Below the pieces are notes generated by a model that had not been told where the DNA came from, searched no databases, and saw only the letters and a list, made by a program, of their open reading frames with translations. The position numbers were made by a program, and so were the translations under genes. A stretch of DNA of 64,000 bases from Chitinimonas_A lacunae. GTDB lineage: Bacteria > Pseudomonadota > Gammaproteobacteria > Burkholderiales > Chitinimonadaceae. Positions 34,784 through 43,806 of this stretch are shown one piece after another (within the stretch, counting starts at the first letter, position 1; each line of letters begins with the position of its first letter). The stretch is taken from NCBI RefSeq assembly GCF_042650885.1, contig NZ_JBHSBU010000001.1, positions 1,612,001 to 1,676,000 of the forward strand. The letters are read 5' to 3'.

Positions 34784-35683
34784 CTACACATCGTCTCCGG
34801 CAAAGATCCGATAAGGCCAATAACTCTCCTCGGTCAGCATTTTTCTTACCAGCTCGGTCGGGCTGACCCCGGTTACCCGACGCGTCTCTCGGCAGAAATG
34901 CGCCTGATCGGCAAAACCGGTCTCGGCCGCCACCTCGGCCCAGGACAGCCGGTTTGCCTGATGGGCCGCCACCGCACCGAAAAAGCCATCCTCGGAACGT
35001 TGCAGGCTGCGCAGGCGCACCATGGGCAGACCGGTCCAGGTGCGGATGCGCCGCTCGAGCTGGCGGACACTGCGGCTCCAGTCGGAATTGACGGCACGGA
35101 TCGACAGGCCATTGAGGCAGTCCTGGAACCAGGTGGCACGCAGACCATTACGGGTACGGGCGGCCTGCCATAAAGGTTCGAGAAACGCTTCGATCCGGGC
35201 GATACGGCTGGCCTGGTCGGGTGCCTCGTAAACGCTTTTCGCCATCGCCTGCCAGGCGTCGTCGAAGATTTCCTCAACCGGCACCAGCCGGTCGGTATAG
35301 GCGGCGACATCAAGCCCCGTCAGCAGGTGGATGGCCCCGGGCATCAGGCTGATCGTCAGCGCATCGACCGGACCGGGGTTGTAGGAGGTCATCGGCTGCG
35401 AGAACGGGCCGCAGAAAAAGATCGGGGTGAAACGGAAGTCGAGCGGCTTTTCACCGATCCACAGGCTTTCGCATTCCCCCTGAAAGAACCAGGTGATCGT
35501 GGCGTAAGGCAGCGCAGCGAAATGATTGAAGCGCTGCCACGGCGACATCGGCGCCGCCTTGAGGGTATTGCGCACCACATAGCAGCGGATGCAGGAAGCC
35601 AGCGGCATGCTCGGCACGACGAAAGCCGCATGGGTGCCGGCAACACGGCCCCGGCTGTCGGAAGAAGGAAGGGATGTGGACAT
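34784..35683 (-). CDS. AraC-family transcriptional regulator
   Basis: 299 aa from ATG 35683; the frame is open to 35758 but upstream residues look non-coding. The C-terminal 100 residues form the AraC helix-turn-helix pair: LERRIRTWTGLPMVRLRSLQRS, then LSWAEVAAETGFADQAHFCRETRRVTGVSP. The N-terminal part is a ligand-binding or dimerisation domain (ITWFFQGECESLWIG, FFCGPFSQPMTSY, GAIHLLTG) similar to DUF6597-type AraC regulators. It is divergent from the ABC export operon at 35817 and may regulate it. Confidence 0.88.
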   Translation of the reverse strand: MSTSLPSSDSRGRVAGTHAAFVVPSMPLASCIRCYVVRNTLKAAPMSPWQRFNHFAALPYATITWFFQGECESLWIGEKPLDFRFTPIFFCGPFSQPMTSYNPGPVDALTISLMPGAIHLLTGLDVAAYTDRLVPVEEIFDDAWQAMAKSVYEAPDQASRIARIEAFLEPLWQAARTRNGLRATWFQDCLNGLSIRAVNSDWSRSVRQLERRIRTWTGLPMVRLRSLQRSEDGFFGAVAAHQANRLSWAEVAAETGFADQAHFCRETRRVTGVSPTELVRKMLTEESYWPYRIFAGDDV

Positions 35684-35816
35684 GGCGTAGAGCACCCTGA
35701 ACAGGCGGCCACAATAAAGACAGCCGCTAGGATGGCTGCAAATGTCGTAATCGTTCAATAGCTAAAGAGACCAGGCAGGCGATACTGCTGCGGATCAATC
35801 TGGTTGGAGAGATGCT

Positions 35817-36542
35817 GTGAGCACTGTCATTCTGAGGCAGGTCAGCAAGAGTTATCGCCTTGATTCCATTGCCGTTCCGGCTCTTGCCGATATCGACCTT
35901 GCAATCCGTCCCGACTGCTTTACCGTGATCTGCGGGCCTTCGGGCAGCGGTAAAACCACCTTGCTCAATCTGATCGGCTGCATCGACCGGCCCGATCGGG
36001 GAGAGGTGATCGTTGCCGGCCAGGCAACGGCGCAGATGTCCGATGATGCGCTATCGGACTTCCGCGCCCGCCATCTCGGTTTTATCTTCCAGAACTTCAA
36101 TCTGCTGCCGGTACTGACTGCCTATGAAAACGTCGAGTACCCGTTGCTGCTCGCGCAGATCGCGCCAGCCGAACGCAGAGCGCGTGTATTGACGCTGCTC
36201 GATGCGGTGGGACTGGCCGACAAGGCTCACCATCGCCCCGGCCAACTGTCGGGCGGTCAACGCCAGCGCGTCGCCATCGCCCGCGCCCTGGCCACCGACC
36301 CCAGGCTGGTGCTGGCCGATGAGCCGACTGCCAACCTCGATAGCCAGACCGGCAGCGCGATCATCGCCCTGATGCGCAGGATGCAGCAGGAGCGCCATGT
36401 GGCTTTCGTGTTCTCCTCACACGATCCGCAGATCCATGCCGAGGCCGACGATACCGTGTTCATCCGCGATGGCCGCATCACGGCCATCGAGCGTGGCAGC
36501 CCGCCCTTGGCGGCTCCGCAGCATGCGGAGGTCATGCCATGA
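35817..36542 (+). CDS. ABC transporter ATP-binding protein (LolD/MacB type)
   Basis: 241 aa starting at GTG 35817; a GGAGAG site precedes it, and the nearby ATG runs at once into a stop. Walker A GPSGSGKTT is at residues 40-48, the Q-loop is FQNFNLLP, the signature LSGGQRQR is at 144-151 and Walker B is LVLADEPTANLD. It belongs to the type VII (mechanotransmission) group that works with MacB/FtsX-like permeases on lipoprotein or envelope substrates. It overlaps the permease gene by ATGA. Confidence 0.93.
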   Translation: MSTVILRQVSKSYRLDSIAVPALADIDLAIRPDCFTVICGPSGSGKTTLLNLIGCIDRPDRGEVIVAGQATAQMSDDALSDFRARHLGFIFQNFNLLPVLTAYENVEYPLLLAQIAPAERRARVLTLLDAVGLADKAHHRPGQLSGGQRQRVAIARALATDPRLVLADEPTANLDSQTGSAIIALMRRMQQERHVAFVFSSHDPQIHAEADDTVFIRDGRITAIERGSPPLAAPQHAEVMP

Positions 36543-37927
36543 AGATCCCGGTTCTCGCCCTGCGCAATCTGCTGCGCAACCGGCGCCGCTCGCTGACCAC
36601 CCTGCTCGCCATGATGGTCGGGCTGGTCGCGGTGCTGGTATTTGGCGGTTACAGCAGCAATGTGATCTACGCCACCCAGACCGGCATCGTGCAGTTCACC
36701 GGCCATCTGCAAATCCAGCATCAGGACTATTTCCTCTACGGCAGCGGCAACCCGACCGAATATGGCATCACCGACTACCAGCGCATCATCGATGTGGTCG
36801 GCCGTGATCCGGTGATGGCGCCGCTGCTCAATGTGCAGACGCCGATTCTGGTCTTCGGCGGACTGGCGGGGAATTTCGAAGCGGGCGTGTCACGCACCGT
36901 CCTTGGCGTCGGGCTGGTCGTCGAGGACCAGAACAAGATGCGGCGGTGGAACGACTACGGCGGTCCCAATTTCGTCGATCCTCTGCCCTTGACCCACACC
37001 AGCACCGACGCCGCCGTGATCGGCACCGGGGTCGCGCGCGAGTTGCAGCTGTGCGGCCCGCTCAAGGTGGCCGAGTGCCATTCGCCCAAGAAGAAGGCGG
37101 CAAAGCCCGAGACGGTCCAACTGCCGGCCGATATCGCGGCGCTGTCCTCGCTGGAGCAGTCAGGCGCCACCCACGAAGCCACCCGTATCGAGCTGCTGGC
37201 TACCAGCAACAAGGGAATGCCCAATGTCGCCAGCCTCAATGTGGTCCACGCCGAAAACAAAGGCTCGAAGGAACTCAACGACCTCTATCTGGCGATGCAC
37301 CTGCCCAAGGCACAGCGGCTGCTGTTTGGCGCGACAGCCCCGCAGGTGACGGCTATCCAGATCCAGCTCCAGCATACCGACCAGGTGCCGGCTGCCCGGC
37401 AACGACTGCAATACCTGCTCTCCACCCACTTCAAGGACCGGCCGCTGGTGGTCCATGACTTCGAGACGTTGATGCCCATCTATGGTCAGACCGTGTCTTT
37501 CATGCAGTCGGTGGTGACGTTTATCGCGGTCCTTATCGGCGCCATCGTGGTCTTCACCATCAGCAACACCATGAGTGCGGCCGTGGTGGAGCGGACGGTG
37601 GAGATCGGGACACTGCGGGCGATGGGACTGCGCCGCGATGGCATCCGCCGCCTGTTCATCTGCGAAGCCGCACTGCTGGGTATCGTCGGCACCGCCTTGG
37701 GCACCGCGCTGGCGCTTCTGGTGGCCTACCTGATCAATCAGAGCGGGCTTGACTATATCCCGCCGGGTTACGCCAGGTCCTACCCGATCATCGTGCGTAT
37801 CTGGAGCGATCTGCCGCTGCTGCTTGGCAGCTCGATCGGACTGATGGCGGTCGCGCTGTTCTCCGCCTGGTGGCCAGCCAACCGGGCTGCCAGGATGGTG
37901 ATTGTCGATGCCTTACGCCATGCCTGA
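36539..37927 (+). CDS. FtsX/MacB-type ABC permease
   Basis: 462 aa. One helix lies at the N-terminus (RSLTTLLAMMVGLVAVLVFGG) and three at the C-terminus (about 325-350, 375-400, 425-445), which is the FtsX layout. The roughly 280-residue periplasmic domain between them is MacB_PCD-like. VERTVEIGTLRAMGLRRDGIRRLF is the cytoplasmic coupling motif. With the preceding ATPase and the following LolA-like protein it should handle a lipid-linked or lipoprotein substrate in the periplasm. Confidence 0.92.
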   Translation: MKIPVLALRNLLRNRRRSLTTLLAMMVGLVAVLVFGGYSSNVIYATQTGIVQFTGHLQIQHQDYFLYGSGNPTEYGITDYQRIIDVVGRDPVMAPLLNVQTPILVFGGLAGNFEAGVSRTVLGVGLVVEDQNKMRRWNDYGGPNFVDPLPLTHTSTDAAVIGTGVARELQLCGPLKVAECHSPKKKAAKPETVQLPADIAALSSLEQSGATHEATRIELLATSNKGMPNVASLNVVHAENKGSKELNDLYLAMHLPKAQRLLFGATAPQVTAIQIQLQHTDQVPAARQRLQYLLSTHFKDRPLVVHDFETLMPIYGQTVSFMQSVVTFIAVLIGAIVVFTISNTMSAAVVERTVEIGTLRAMGLRRDGIRRLFICEAALLGIVGTALGTALALLVAYLINQSGLDYIPPGYARSYPIIVRIWSDLPLLLGSSIGLMAVALFSAWWPANRAARMVIVDALRHA

Positions 37928-37942
37928 CCCAAGGTCGAAACC

Positions 37943-38719
37943 ATGAGAAAACCCTTCCTTCCCTTGCCTTTCGTTCTGAGTCTGCTCCTGGCTGTCCCGG
38001 TCTGGGCCGCGCCCAATGCGCAGGAGATCCTGGCAGCGAGCGACGCCATCCGTAATCCGGACAAGCCGTTCAGCCTCACCACCAAGCTGATCGAATACCG
38101 CGACGGCAAGGAAAGCGCCGAGATGACCCTGGTGGTGTACGCCAAGAGCGCCCCGGAAACCGGCCGGTTCCGCAATCTGATCCGTGTGCTGGAGCCGGCG
38201 CGCGATGCCAACAAGCTGATGCTGAAAAACGGCAACGATCTGTGGCTGTACGATCCGTCGAGCCGGGCCAGCATCCGCCTGTCGCCGCAACAGCGACTGC
38301 TTGGTCAGGCCGCCAACGGTGATGTGATGACGGTCAACTTCGCCCAGGATTATCAGGCCCAGCTGAGCGCCGAGGAGGATACGCTCGATGGCGACCGCAA
38401 ATCGCGTCACTGCTACAAGCTGACCCTGTCGGCCAGCGCGCCCGATGTGACCTACCACCGGATCGAGATGTGGATCGATACCGGCAATAGCCGCCCGGTC
38501 AAAGGTCGCTTCTATTCCGAAAGCGGCAAGCTGCTCAAGTCGGTCTACTACCGGCGCTATGAGCAGCAGCTGGGGGCGGAGCGGCCGATGGAAGCGGTGA
38601 TCATCGACGGCCTCAATCCAAGCTGGGTGACGGTGCTGCGCTATTCCGACCTGGTCTGGCGCGATGTGCCGGAAGCCTGGCTGCAACGTGACTATCTACA
38701 GCGCTTCAAACCCGAATGA
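37943..38719 (+). CDS. Periplasmic LolA-like outer-membrane lipoprotein-sorting family protein
   Basis: 258 aa with a signal peptide (MRKPFLPLPFVLSLLLAVPVWA-AP). The remainder has the LolA/LolB-like half-barrel pattern (PFSLTTKLIEYRDGKESAEM, GNDLWLYDPSSRASIRLSPQQRL, YHRIEMWIDTGNSRPVKGRFYSESGKLLKSVYY) seen in 'outer membrane lipoprotein-sorting' proteins found beside RND or ABC exporters. It lies 15 bp after the permease and overlaps the next gene by ATGA. A periplasmic shuttle for a hydrophobic cargo is the likely role. Confidence 0.87.
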   Translation: MRKPFLPLPFVLSLLLAVPVWAAPNAQEILAASDAIRNPDKPFSLTTKLIEYRDGKESAEMTLVVYAKSAPETGRFRNLIRVLEPARDANKLMLKNGNDLWLYDPSSRASIRLSPQQRLLGQAANGDVMTVNFAQDYQAQLSAEEDTLDGDRKSRHCYKLTLSASAPDVTYHRIEMWIDTGNSRPVKGRFYSESGKLLKSVYYRRYEQQLGAERPMEAVIIDGLNPSWVTVLRYSDLVWRDVPEAWLQRDYLQRFKPE

Positions 38720-39987
38720 AGTCGATCTTTTCTCTGTGCTGCCTGATCTTGGCCTCTGTGGCCTGGGCTTCCGATGCGGAGTTGGAGGCACTCGAAATGG
38801 CCGACAGGGCCACCGGCAAGGCCGCCAGCGCACACGACTGGAAACTGTCGGCCGAGCTGGCTCAGGTGACGGCCCATCATCGGCATGGACTGGCCTCCCA
38901 GCAAGGCCCGCGCTTATCGCTGAAATTCCATTACGACCGCATCGTGGCGCCGGGTTGGCGAGCGGTGTTTTCGGACGATCTGGATCTAGGCTTGCAATAT
39001 GCCGTCGCCAAAGGCCGCCATGGCTCGCTCAGCCATACCGCCGTCAATACCTTGAAGGAGGCCTATCTGAGCCGGCAATGGCAGTCGGACTATATGCTCG
39101 ATGTCGGCCGGATCAATATCCGTTACGGCGTGGCGCTGGGCTATAACCCGACCGACTATTTCCGCTTCAATGCCATCCGCACCATCAGCTCGCTCGACCC
39201 GGAAAACCTGCGCCGCAACCGCCTGGGCAGCGTGGTGCTGCGTGGGCAGAAGCTGTGGAGCGGCGGTTCAGTCACCGGCCTGTGCTCACCCAGGCTCGCC
39301 AGCCGTCCCAGCCCAGCCGCGTTCAGCGCCGACCTTGGCGCCAGCAACGGACAGACCCGCTGTCTGCTCGCCATCAATACCAGGCTGGCTACGGACTTTG
39401 AGCCGCAATTCCTGCTCAGCCAGAGCGAGGGCAAGTCGCCACAATTCGGCCTCAATCTGACCTGGCTGTTGAATGACGCGACGGTGATGTTTGCCGAATG
39501 GTCGGGCGGGCGTAACTCCCGCCTGCTCGATGACGCCTTTGCCCAAGCGAATGGCACCGCCTTCCGCTCACAACTGGCAGCCGGCCTCACTTACACCAGT
39601 GCCCGCAATCTCACCCTCACCCTCGAATACGACTACAACGGCCGGGCTGCCGACCGCAGCGCCTGGAAAGCCCTGCGCGCAGCTCCCCTACCGGTCCTTG
39701 GCGCCTACCTCAGCCACAGCCAGGCCGCTTATGAACAAGCCTCACGACAGGCGATATTTGCCCATCTGCTCTGGAAGGATGCACTGGTCAGCCAACTCGA
39801 TATTGCCGCCATGACCCGGCTCAACCCCTACGACCATAGCCGGAACGACTGGATCAGTGCGGTCTACCACGGCAAACAGTTTGATCTGGGCTTGCAGTGG
39901 CAGCGCAATGGCGGCCGTGGCAATAGCCAGTATGGGCTGGTGCCGCAGCGGACTATCTGGCAGGTGGCTGGGATCTACCACTTCTAG
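38716..39987 (+). CDS. Putative outer-membrane beta-barrel protein
   Basis: 423 aa with a signal peptide (MKSIFSLCCLILASVAWA-SD). The mature part is made of alternating amphipathic strands (LSLKFHYDRIV, YMLDVGRINIRYG, LGLQWQRNG) and ends in IYHF, the aromatic C-terminal signal of outer-membrane barrels. I do not recognise the family. It is the last gene of the ATPase, permease, LolA-like set, so it is likely the outer-membrane part of that export path. Confidence 0.8.
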   Translation: MKSIFSLCCLILASVAWASDAELEALEMADRATGKAASAHDWKLSAELAQVTAHHRHGLASQQGPRLSLKFHYDRIVAPGWRAVFSDDLDLGLQYAVAKGRHGSLSHTAVNTLKEAYLSRQWQSDYMLDVGRINIRYGVALGYNPTDYFRFNAIRTISSLDPENLRRNRLGSVVLRGQKLWSGGSVTGLCSPRLASRPSPAAFSADLGASNGQTRCLLAINTRLATDFEPQFLLSQSEGKSPQFGLNLTWLLNDATVMFAEWSGGRNSRLLDDAFAQANGTAFRSQLAAGLTYTSARNLTLTLEYDYNGRAADRSAWKALRAAPLPVLGAYLSHSQAAYEQASRQAIFAHLLWKDALVSQLDIAAMTRLNPYDHSRNDWISAVYHGKQFDLGLQWQRNGGRGNSQYGLVPQRTIWQVAGIYHF

Positions 39988-40231
39988 AATTCCTGAGTAA
40001 TTAAATATTTATGCACAACGTCTGCAAGGCGTATTGCAACTTATGGACAAAAACAAATAAATCGGGCTTTCAATAAGAAACCGGCATCGGCCATAAGAAG
40101 ACCGAGGCCGGCTCCGAAAGAATGGTTATGTCAGCAGGGCATCAACCCATTCTGATCACCATTGGGTTCCGCTCTAGGTTGCCTGGACTATATGGACAGT
40201 ATTTTTCTGACCACTGATGATTATTCATCCT
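39988..40231. other. Convergent intergenic region
   Basis: 244 bp between convergent genes. A dispersed motif begins 13 bp after the barrel gene's stop. Near 40080-40115 an imperfect GC-rich inverted repeat (ACCGGCATCGGCC and GAGGCCGGCT) may act as a terminator. No gene is supported. Confidence 0.5.
40001..40045. repeat. Dispersed intergenic motif (GCA-N7-TGC), copy after the barrel gene
   Basis: TTAAATATTTATGCA, N7, TGCAAGGCGTATTGC. The core is GCA 40013-40015 and TGC 40023-40025. Confidence 0.6.
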
Positions 40232-41299
40232 TCAACTCCCCTGACCCTGCCCTTTCTGCAAGATCTGCATGATCTTTTCGAAGTGCGACCCTTTCCAATA
40301 GACCTGTGAGCAACGGGCGCACTGCTTGAAATCGGTCTGCCACTCAAGCACTCTCTCGGGCACTCGATCCCGGACTTCCTCGATGTCCACCGCTTCAATA
40401 GCGCCATTACATCTCACGCAGCGCGAAAGTGGCTTGAAGAAATCATGCAATCGGTAATGGTCGACCACTTCCTTGAACTGATATTCAGGAGAAGTGTTTC
40501 TGATCCAACGTCCGTATTTCACTTTGGAACGCTTCAAGAGCCCGATATCGCGCGTGAGCAGAATATGCTCGTCAGTGGCAGCCACTTCCGCCAGAACCGC
40601 ATCGCCGTAATCTTTTCCCTCATGCAGACAGTCGAATCCGGCCAAGCGCAAATAACGCGCAAGCGCAGCCAGATGCACATCGAGCAGGAATGACGGGACA
40701 CCCTGGGGTTTATACGGTAGTGGATAGGGGGTCTGGGAATAAGGATTGGGAAATACTTCGACCTGCTGCCCATCCATCATCAAGTGCTTGAATTCGACCC
40801 AATGATCGTCAACCTTGATGGCGCCTACTTCGGTATGGGGAACGCCCAAAGCCTCGATAGCGTCTTTTACCGAGGGTCGATCATCGAAGGCGTAATCAAT
40901 GGGGACAGAGGCTTTCTCTGCACTCAAGAAATCATTGCATTCGCCATGAAAACGGAATTTGGCGCTGTAAAGTTTATCGGACAGAGGCGCTTTCTCATCC
41001 AGATAAGCCGGCCACAGCTTATGCAGAATAGCCTTGGCCTGCGTCTGATTGATCGACCCCAGATCAGCGAGTTTCTTCACCCAGGGCTTATAGTGGGTGA
41101 GAAGGACTTCCTCGGAAAGCGGAATCAGGGCAACGGATGGCTGCGCAAGGATCTTCCGATAATGGTGGTTATCTTTGTAGCCGTACAATTGGCTGAGCAA
41201 TTGCCGGGCTTCAGTGGTCTTGAGCGTTTTGAAAGGCCAATACTTGACCAGGACTTTAGCCTGATGCTTGAAGGTCTTGGCAGAAATGAAGAATGGCAT
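40232..41299 (-). CDS. Mut7-C RNase-domain protein with ubiquitin-like and extra N-terminal domain
   Basis: 355 aa. Residues about 205-345 form a Mut7-C (PIN-like RNase) domain: FLLDVHLAALARYLRLAGFD with D207, ILLTRDIGLLKR with D251, and a zinc ribbon C294-x2-C297 with C327-x2-C330. Residues about 110-195 form the beta-grasp Mut7-C ubiquitin-like domain (AKFRFHGECNDFL, SVKDAIEALGVPHTEVGAI). The first 105 residues are an unusual helical extension (TTEARQLLSQLYGYKDNHHYRKIL) like the N-terminal domain of some Glyoxalase_8 proteins. It is monocistronic. RNA cleavage is inferred from the fold. Confidence 0.85.
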   Translation of the reverse strand: MPFFISAKTFKHQAKVLVKYWPFKTLKTTEARQLLSQLYGYKDNHHYRKILAQPSVALIPLSEEVLLTHYKPWVKKLADLGSINQTQAKAILHKLWPAYLDEKAPLSDKLYSAKFRFHGECNDFLSAEKASVPIDYAFDDRPSVKDAIEALGVPHTEVGAIKVDDHWVEFKHLMMDGQQVEVFPNPYSQTPYPLPYKPQGVPSFLLDVHLAALARYLRLAGFDCLHEGKDYGDAVLAEVAATDEHILLTRDIGLLKRSKVKYGRWIRNTSPEYQFKEVVDHYRLHDFFKPLSRCVRCNGAIEAVDIEEVRDRVPERVLEWQTDFKQCARCSQVYWKGSHFEKIMQILQKGQGQGS

Positions 41300-41689
41300 A
41301 ACATAATCTCCGTCAATTCACCAACCTCCACGAGTTTTGTCCCACTCTTAAACTCGCTGCGTCAACGGCGCGACGTGAACTTATGTTATCTGATAGATAG
41401 CGTCCCATTGCTGAACAATGGGTACATCAAACGAACCTTCAACGGCCCATAAGCCTTTTCTTGTGGGAAGACGGGATTTGAAGAGCCCTTAGCGAGGCGC
41501 AAGAGTACTAAAGATTTTCGAGCTTGCAAAGCCTGGCCAGGTTGGCTGTGACAGCTGGGTGGTAAGCAGAAAACGGCTATCAACAAGGATTCCGTAAGAT
41601 GGTTTCCGCCCGGCTCAAGGCCCTGCTGCAAGTACCAGCCCATCGCGCTCTTCCTGCTCTGTAGGACGCTCCAAAGGGAGACGCCAGAA

Positions 41690-41718
41690 ATGCCCCGCTC
41701 GCAGCGGGGCATTTTTTT
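41690..41718 (+). terminator. Rho-independent terminator without an obvious upstream gene
   Basis: ATGCCCCGCT, loop CGC, AGCGGGGCAT followed by a run of seven T. It is oriented for rightward transcription, yet no rightward protein gene precedes it. Confidence 0.85.
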
Positions 41719-41741
41719 GTGGAAAGTAGGAAAGCACAGAA

Positions 41742-41784
41742 AAGTAAATTTTTCTGCAAAACATCTGCTAGATATACTCAGAAA
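41742..41784. repeat. Dispersed intergenic motif (GCA-N7-TGC), copy after recQ
   Basis: TAAATTTTTCTGCA, N7, TGCTAGATATACTCAG. The core is GCA 41756-41758 and TGC 41766-41768. Confidence 0.6.
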
Positions 41785-41820
41785 ATATAAAAAAACAGAA
41801 ATAAATATGCCAAACAGATC

Positions 41821-43494
41821 TCAAGCCGCCTTCACGTAATCAGCATGAAAACAGCGATTCTGATCGTGGCGAAACGCCACGGTGACGGTCGAGCTATCAA
41901 AGGCCATGACCTTGCCGACACCGTAACGCGGCACCCGCACTCGGTCGCCGACGTTGAAGCGCGGCCGGTTGGGCAGGTCGGCGTCGATACTGGGATCTTT
42001 GGGTTGCACGGGTAGCTCAATCTGCCGCTGCGAGGCCATCGCGCGGCAGTTGTCGCAATGGCCACAGGATTCGATGCTCTCCTGCTCACCGAAATGCTCG
42101 AGCAAAACGCGCCAGCGGCAATAGCCGGTTTGGCCGTAGAAGACCATCTGCTCCAGCATGGTCTTGTCGTATTCGCGTTTCTCTTGATAAGCGGCCATCA
42201 GTGCTTCCAACGTGGTCGAATCGATATTGCTGCGACTCAGTTTGAGCCGGCCGCGCCTATCCTGTTTCACCACGCCTTCGCGCCGCAACAGACTCAGCGC
42301 GACCTGGAGTTTGCTGCGCGGGCAGTCGAGGTGGTCGCACAAGCTTTCCATCGTCCAGGCAGTGCCGCCTTGGGGAGGATTCAGCAGGGCGCGATAGATC
42401 GCTTCCACAGCATCGAAAGACGGATAGCGGCCCGCCATAAAGAATCGCTGCACCGTCTTGTCGCGGTACTGATAAAGCAACACGCAGTCGCAAGTGCCGC
42501 CATCGCGGCCGCCGCGTCCGGATTCCTGGTAGTAGGCATCGAGTCCTGAAGGCATCTGATAGTGGATGACGAAGCGGATGTCGGATTTATCAATACCCAA
42601 GCCAAAAGCGTTGGTCGCCACCATGACACGGACCTGGCCATCCATAAAAGCGTCCTGATTCTCATGGCGAGCTTTGGCGGACAAGCGGCCGTGGTAGCGG
42701 GTGACGCTCTCCCCCGCCTCCATCAGCGCCTGATAAACCGCCTCGACGGCCGCGACGGTGGCGCAATAGACGATGCCGTAGCCAGAAGCCTCCGCCACCA
42801 GCGACAAGACGCGCTGCAACTTCTCCTCGTCATTCACCACCTGCTCGACCCGATAGTACAGATTGGGCCGAAACACACCGCTGTCGACCACAGCAGGATG
42901 TTTCATGCCAAGTTGTTCGGCGATGTCTTCAACGACCTGATCGGGGGCGGTAGCGGTGAGCGCCAGCAAGCGGGGATTGCCCAAACGTTTCGCCACACGA
43001 CCAATCTCCAGAAAAGCCGGCCGGAAATCATGACCCCACTGGGAGATGCAATGCGCTTCATCCACGGCCAGGAGGCTGACCGTTTGCGTGGTGATCAGCG
43101 CCAGAAACGCCTCCGTAGCAAGCCGCTCGGGGGTAATGAAGACGATTTTTGCTTTGCCGGCTGCAATGGCCTGTTCAGCAGCATCTATCTCTTCTGCTGA
43201 CAAAGCGCTGTTGAGCTGAAACGCAGCGATACCAAGGGTTTGCAGTTTGTCGCACTGGTCTTTCATCAAGGCGATCAGCGGCGAAACGACAAGGGTGCAG
43301 CCAGGGAGCAGCAAAGCCGGCAACTGATAGCACAGCGATTTGCCCGAACCGGTCGGCATGATTGCGATGGTGGGACGTTCTGACATCACATGGGCAATGG
43401 CGGCTTCTTGGGCGTTACGCAGACATTCGAGCTTGAAGAGGGTACGGAGGAGGTGGCGGGCTTGAGGGTGCCAAGAAAATCGAGGGATGCTCAT
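41821..43494 (-). CDS. recQ: RecQ-family ATP-dependent DNA helicase
   Basis: 557 aa. Walker A is MPTGSGKSLCYQLPA and Walker B is VDEAHCISQWGHDFRP, with the aromatic-rich loop; LTATAP, RYHGRLSAKAR and QESGRGGRDG are the further motifs. A zinc-binding region follows (Y..CRW, CGHCDNC). In place of a usual HRDC domain the C-terminus carries an 80-residue basic region with FNVGDRVRVPRYGVGKVMAF, an SH3-like fold of the CarD/Tudor type. It is shorter than standard RecQ (about 610 aa). It should unwind recombination intermediates in the cytoplasm. Confidence 0.92.
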   Translation of the reverse strand: MSIPRFSWHPQARHLLRTLFKLECLRNAQEAAIAHVMSERPTIAIMPTGSGKSLCYQLPALLLPGCTLVVSPLIALMKDQCDKLQTLGIAAFQLNSALSAEEIDAAEQAIAAGKAKIVFITPERLATEAFLALITTQTVSLLAVDEAHCISQWGHDFRPAFLEIGRVAKRLGNPRLLALTATAPDQVVEDIAEQLGMKHPAVVDSGVFRPNLYYRVEQVVNDEEKLQRVLSLVAEASGYGIVYCATVAAVEAVYQALMEAGESVTRYHGRLSAKARHENQDAFMDGQVRVMVATNAFGLGIDKSDIRFVIHYQMPSGLDAYYQESGRGGRDGGTCDCVLLYQYRDKTVQRFFMAGRYPSFDAVEAIYRALLNPPQGGTAWTMESLCDHLDCPRSKLQVALSLLRREGVVKQDRRGRLKLSRSNIDSTTLEALMAAYQEKREYDKTMLEQMVFYGQTGYCRWRVLLEHFGEQESIESCGHCDNCRAMASQRQIELPVQPKDPSIDADLPNRPRFNVGDRVRVPRYGVGKVMAFDSSTVTVAFRHDQNRCFHADYVKAA

Positions 43495-43786
43495 GATTGG
43501 GGAGATGTCAGGGTGAAGATTCTCCCTATTTTGTTTAGCAAGTCATGCGCCCAAGCAAAAATGGGCAAACTGACTTGACCCGACCACTGCCGTATCGTGC
43601 GGTCAAACGACGGCTCGGACAATTTTTGAGCATAGGTGCAAAAATATAACGCGTCGCAATTTTTGTCTGTGGAAAACTGTACGGCCCCGCTGCGCCGGCG
43701 CTGAGAAAATAGGCGTGAAGCCTGATCAGCAGCGCCGTTTGCTTGGACATAGAGGGAAAAACAGCAAATCCTGCTAAGCGGCGCCA

Positions 43787-43806
43787 TGTGGATAACGTGT
43801 GGATAA
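43787..43806. promoter_or_regulatory. Two DnaA boxes upstream of nrdA
   Basis: TGTGGATAA occurs at 43787-43795 and again at 43798-43806, starting 11 bp apart (one helical turn). Both match the TTATCCACA DnaA box on the other strand. DnaA regulates nrdAB in other proteobacteria. Confidence 0.7.

Larger units (their letters stand above)
41300..41820. other. 521-bp intergenic region upstream of the Mut7-C gene
   Basis: No protein gene is supported; a 108-codon leftward frame (41386-41712) starts inside a terminator. The region has a perfect hairpin CCCATTG-CTGAA-CAATGGG at 41404-41422, a rho-independent terminator for rightward transcription at 41690-41718, and a dispersed motif at 41742-41784. 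The stretch 41400-41718 could encode a short structured RNA, but no known RNA family was recognised. Confidence 0.45.
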
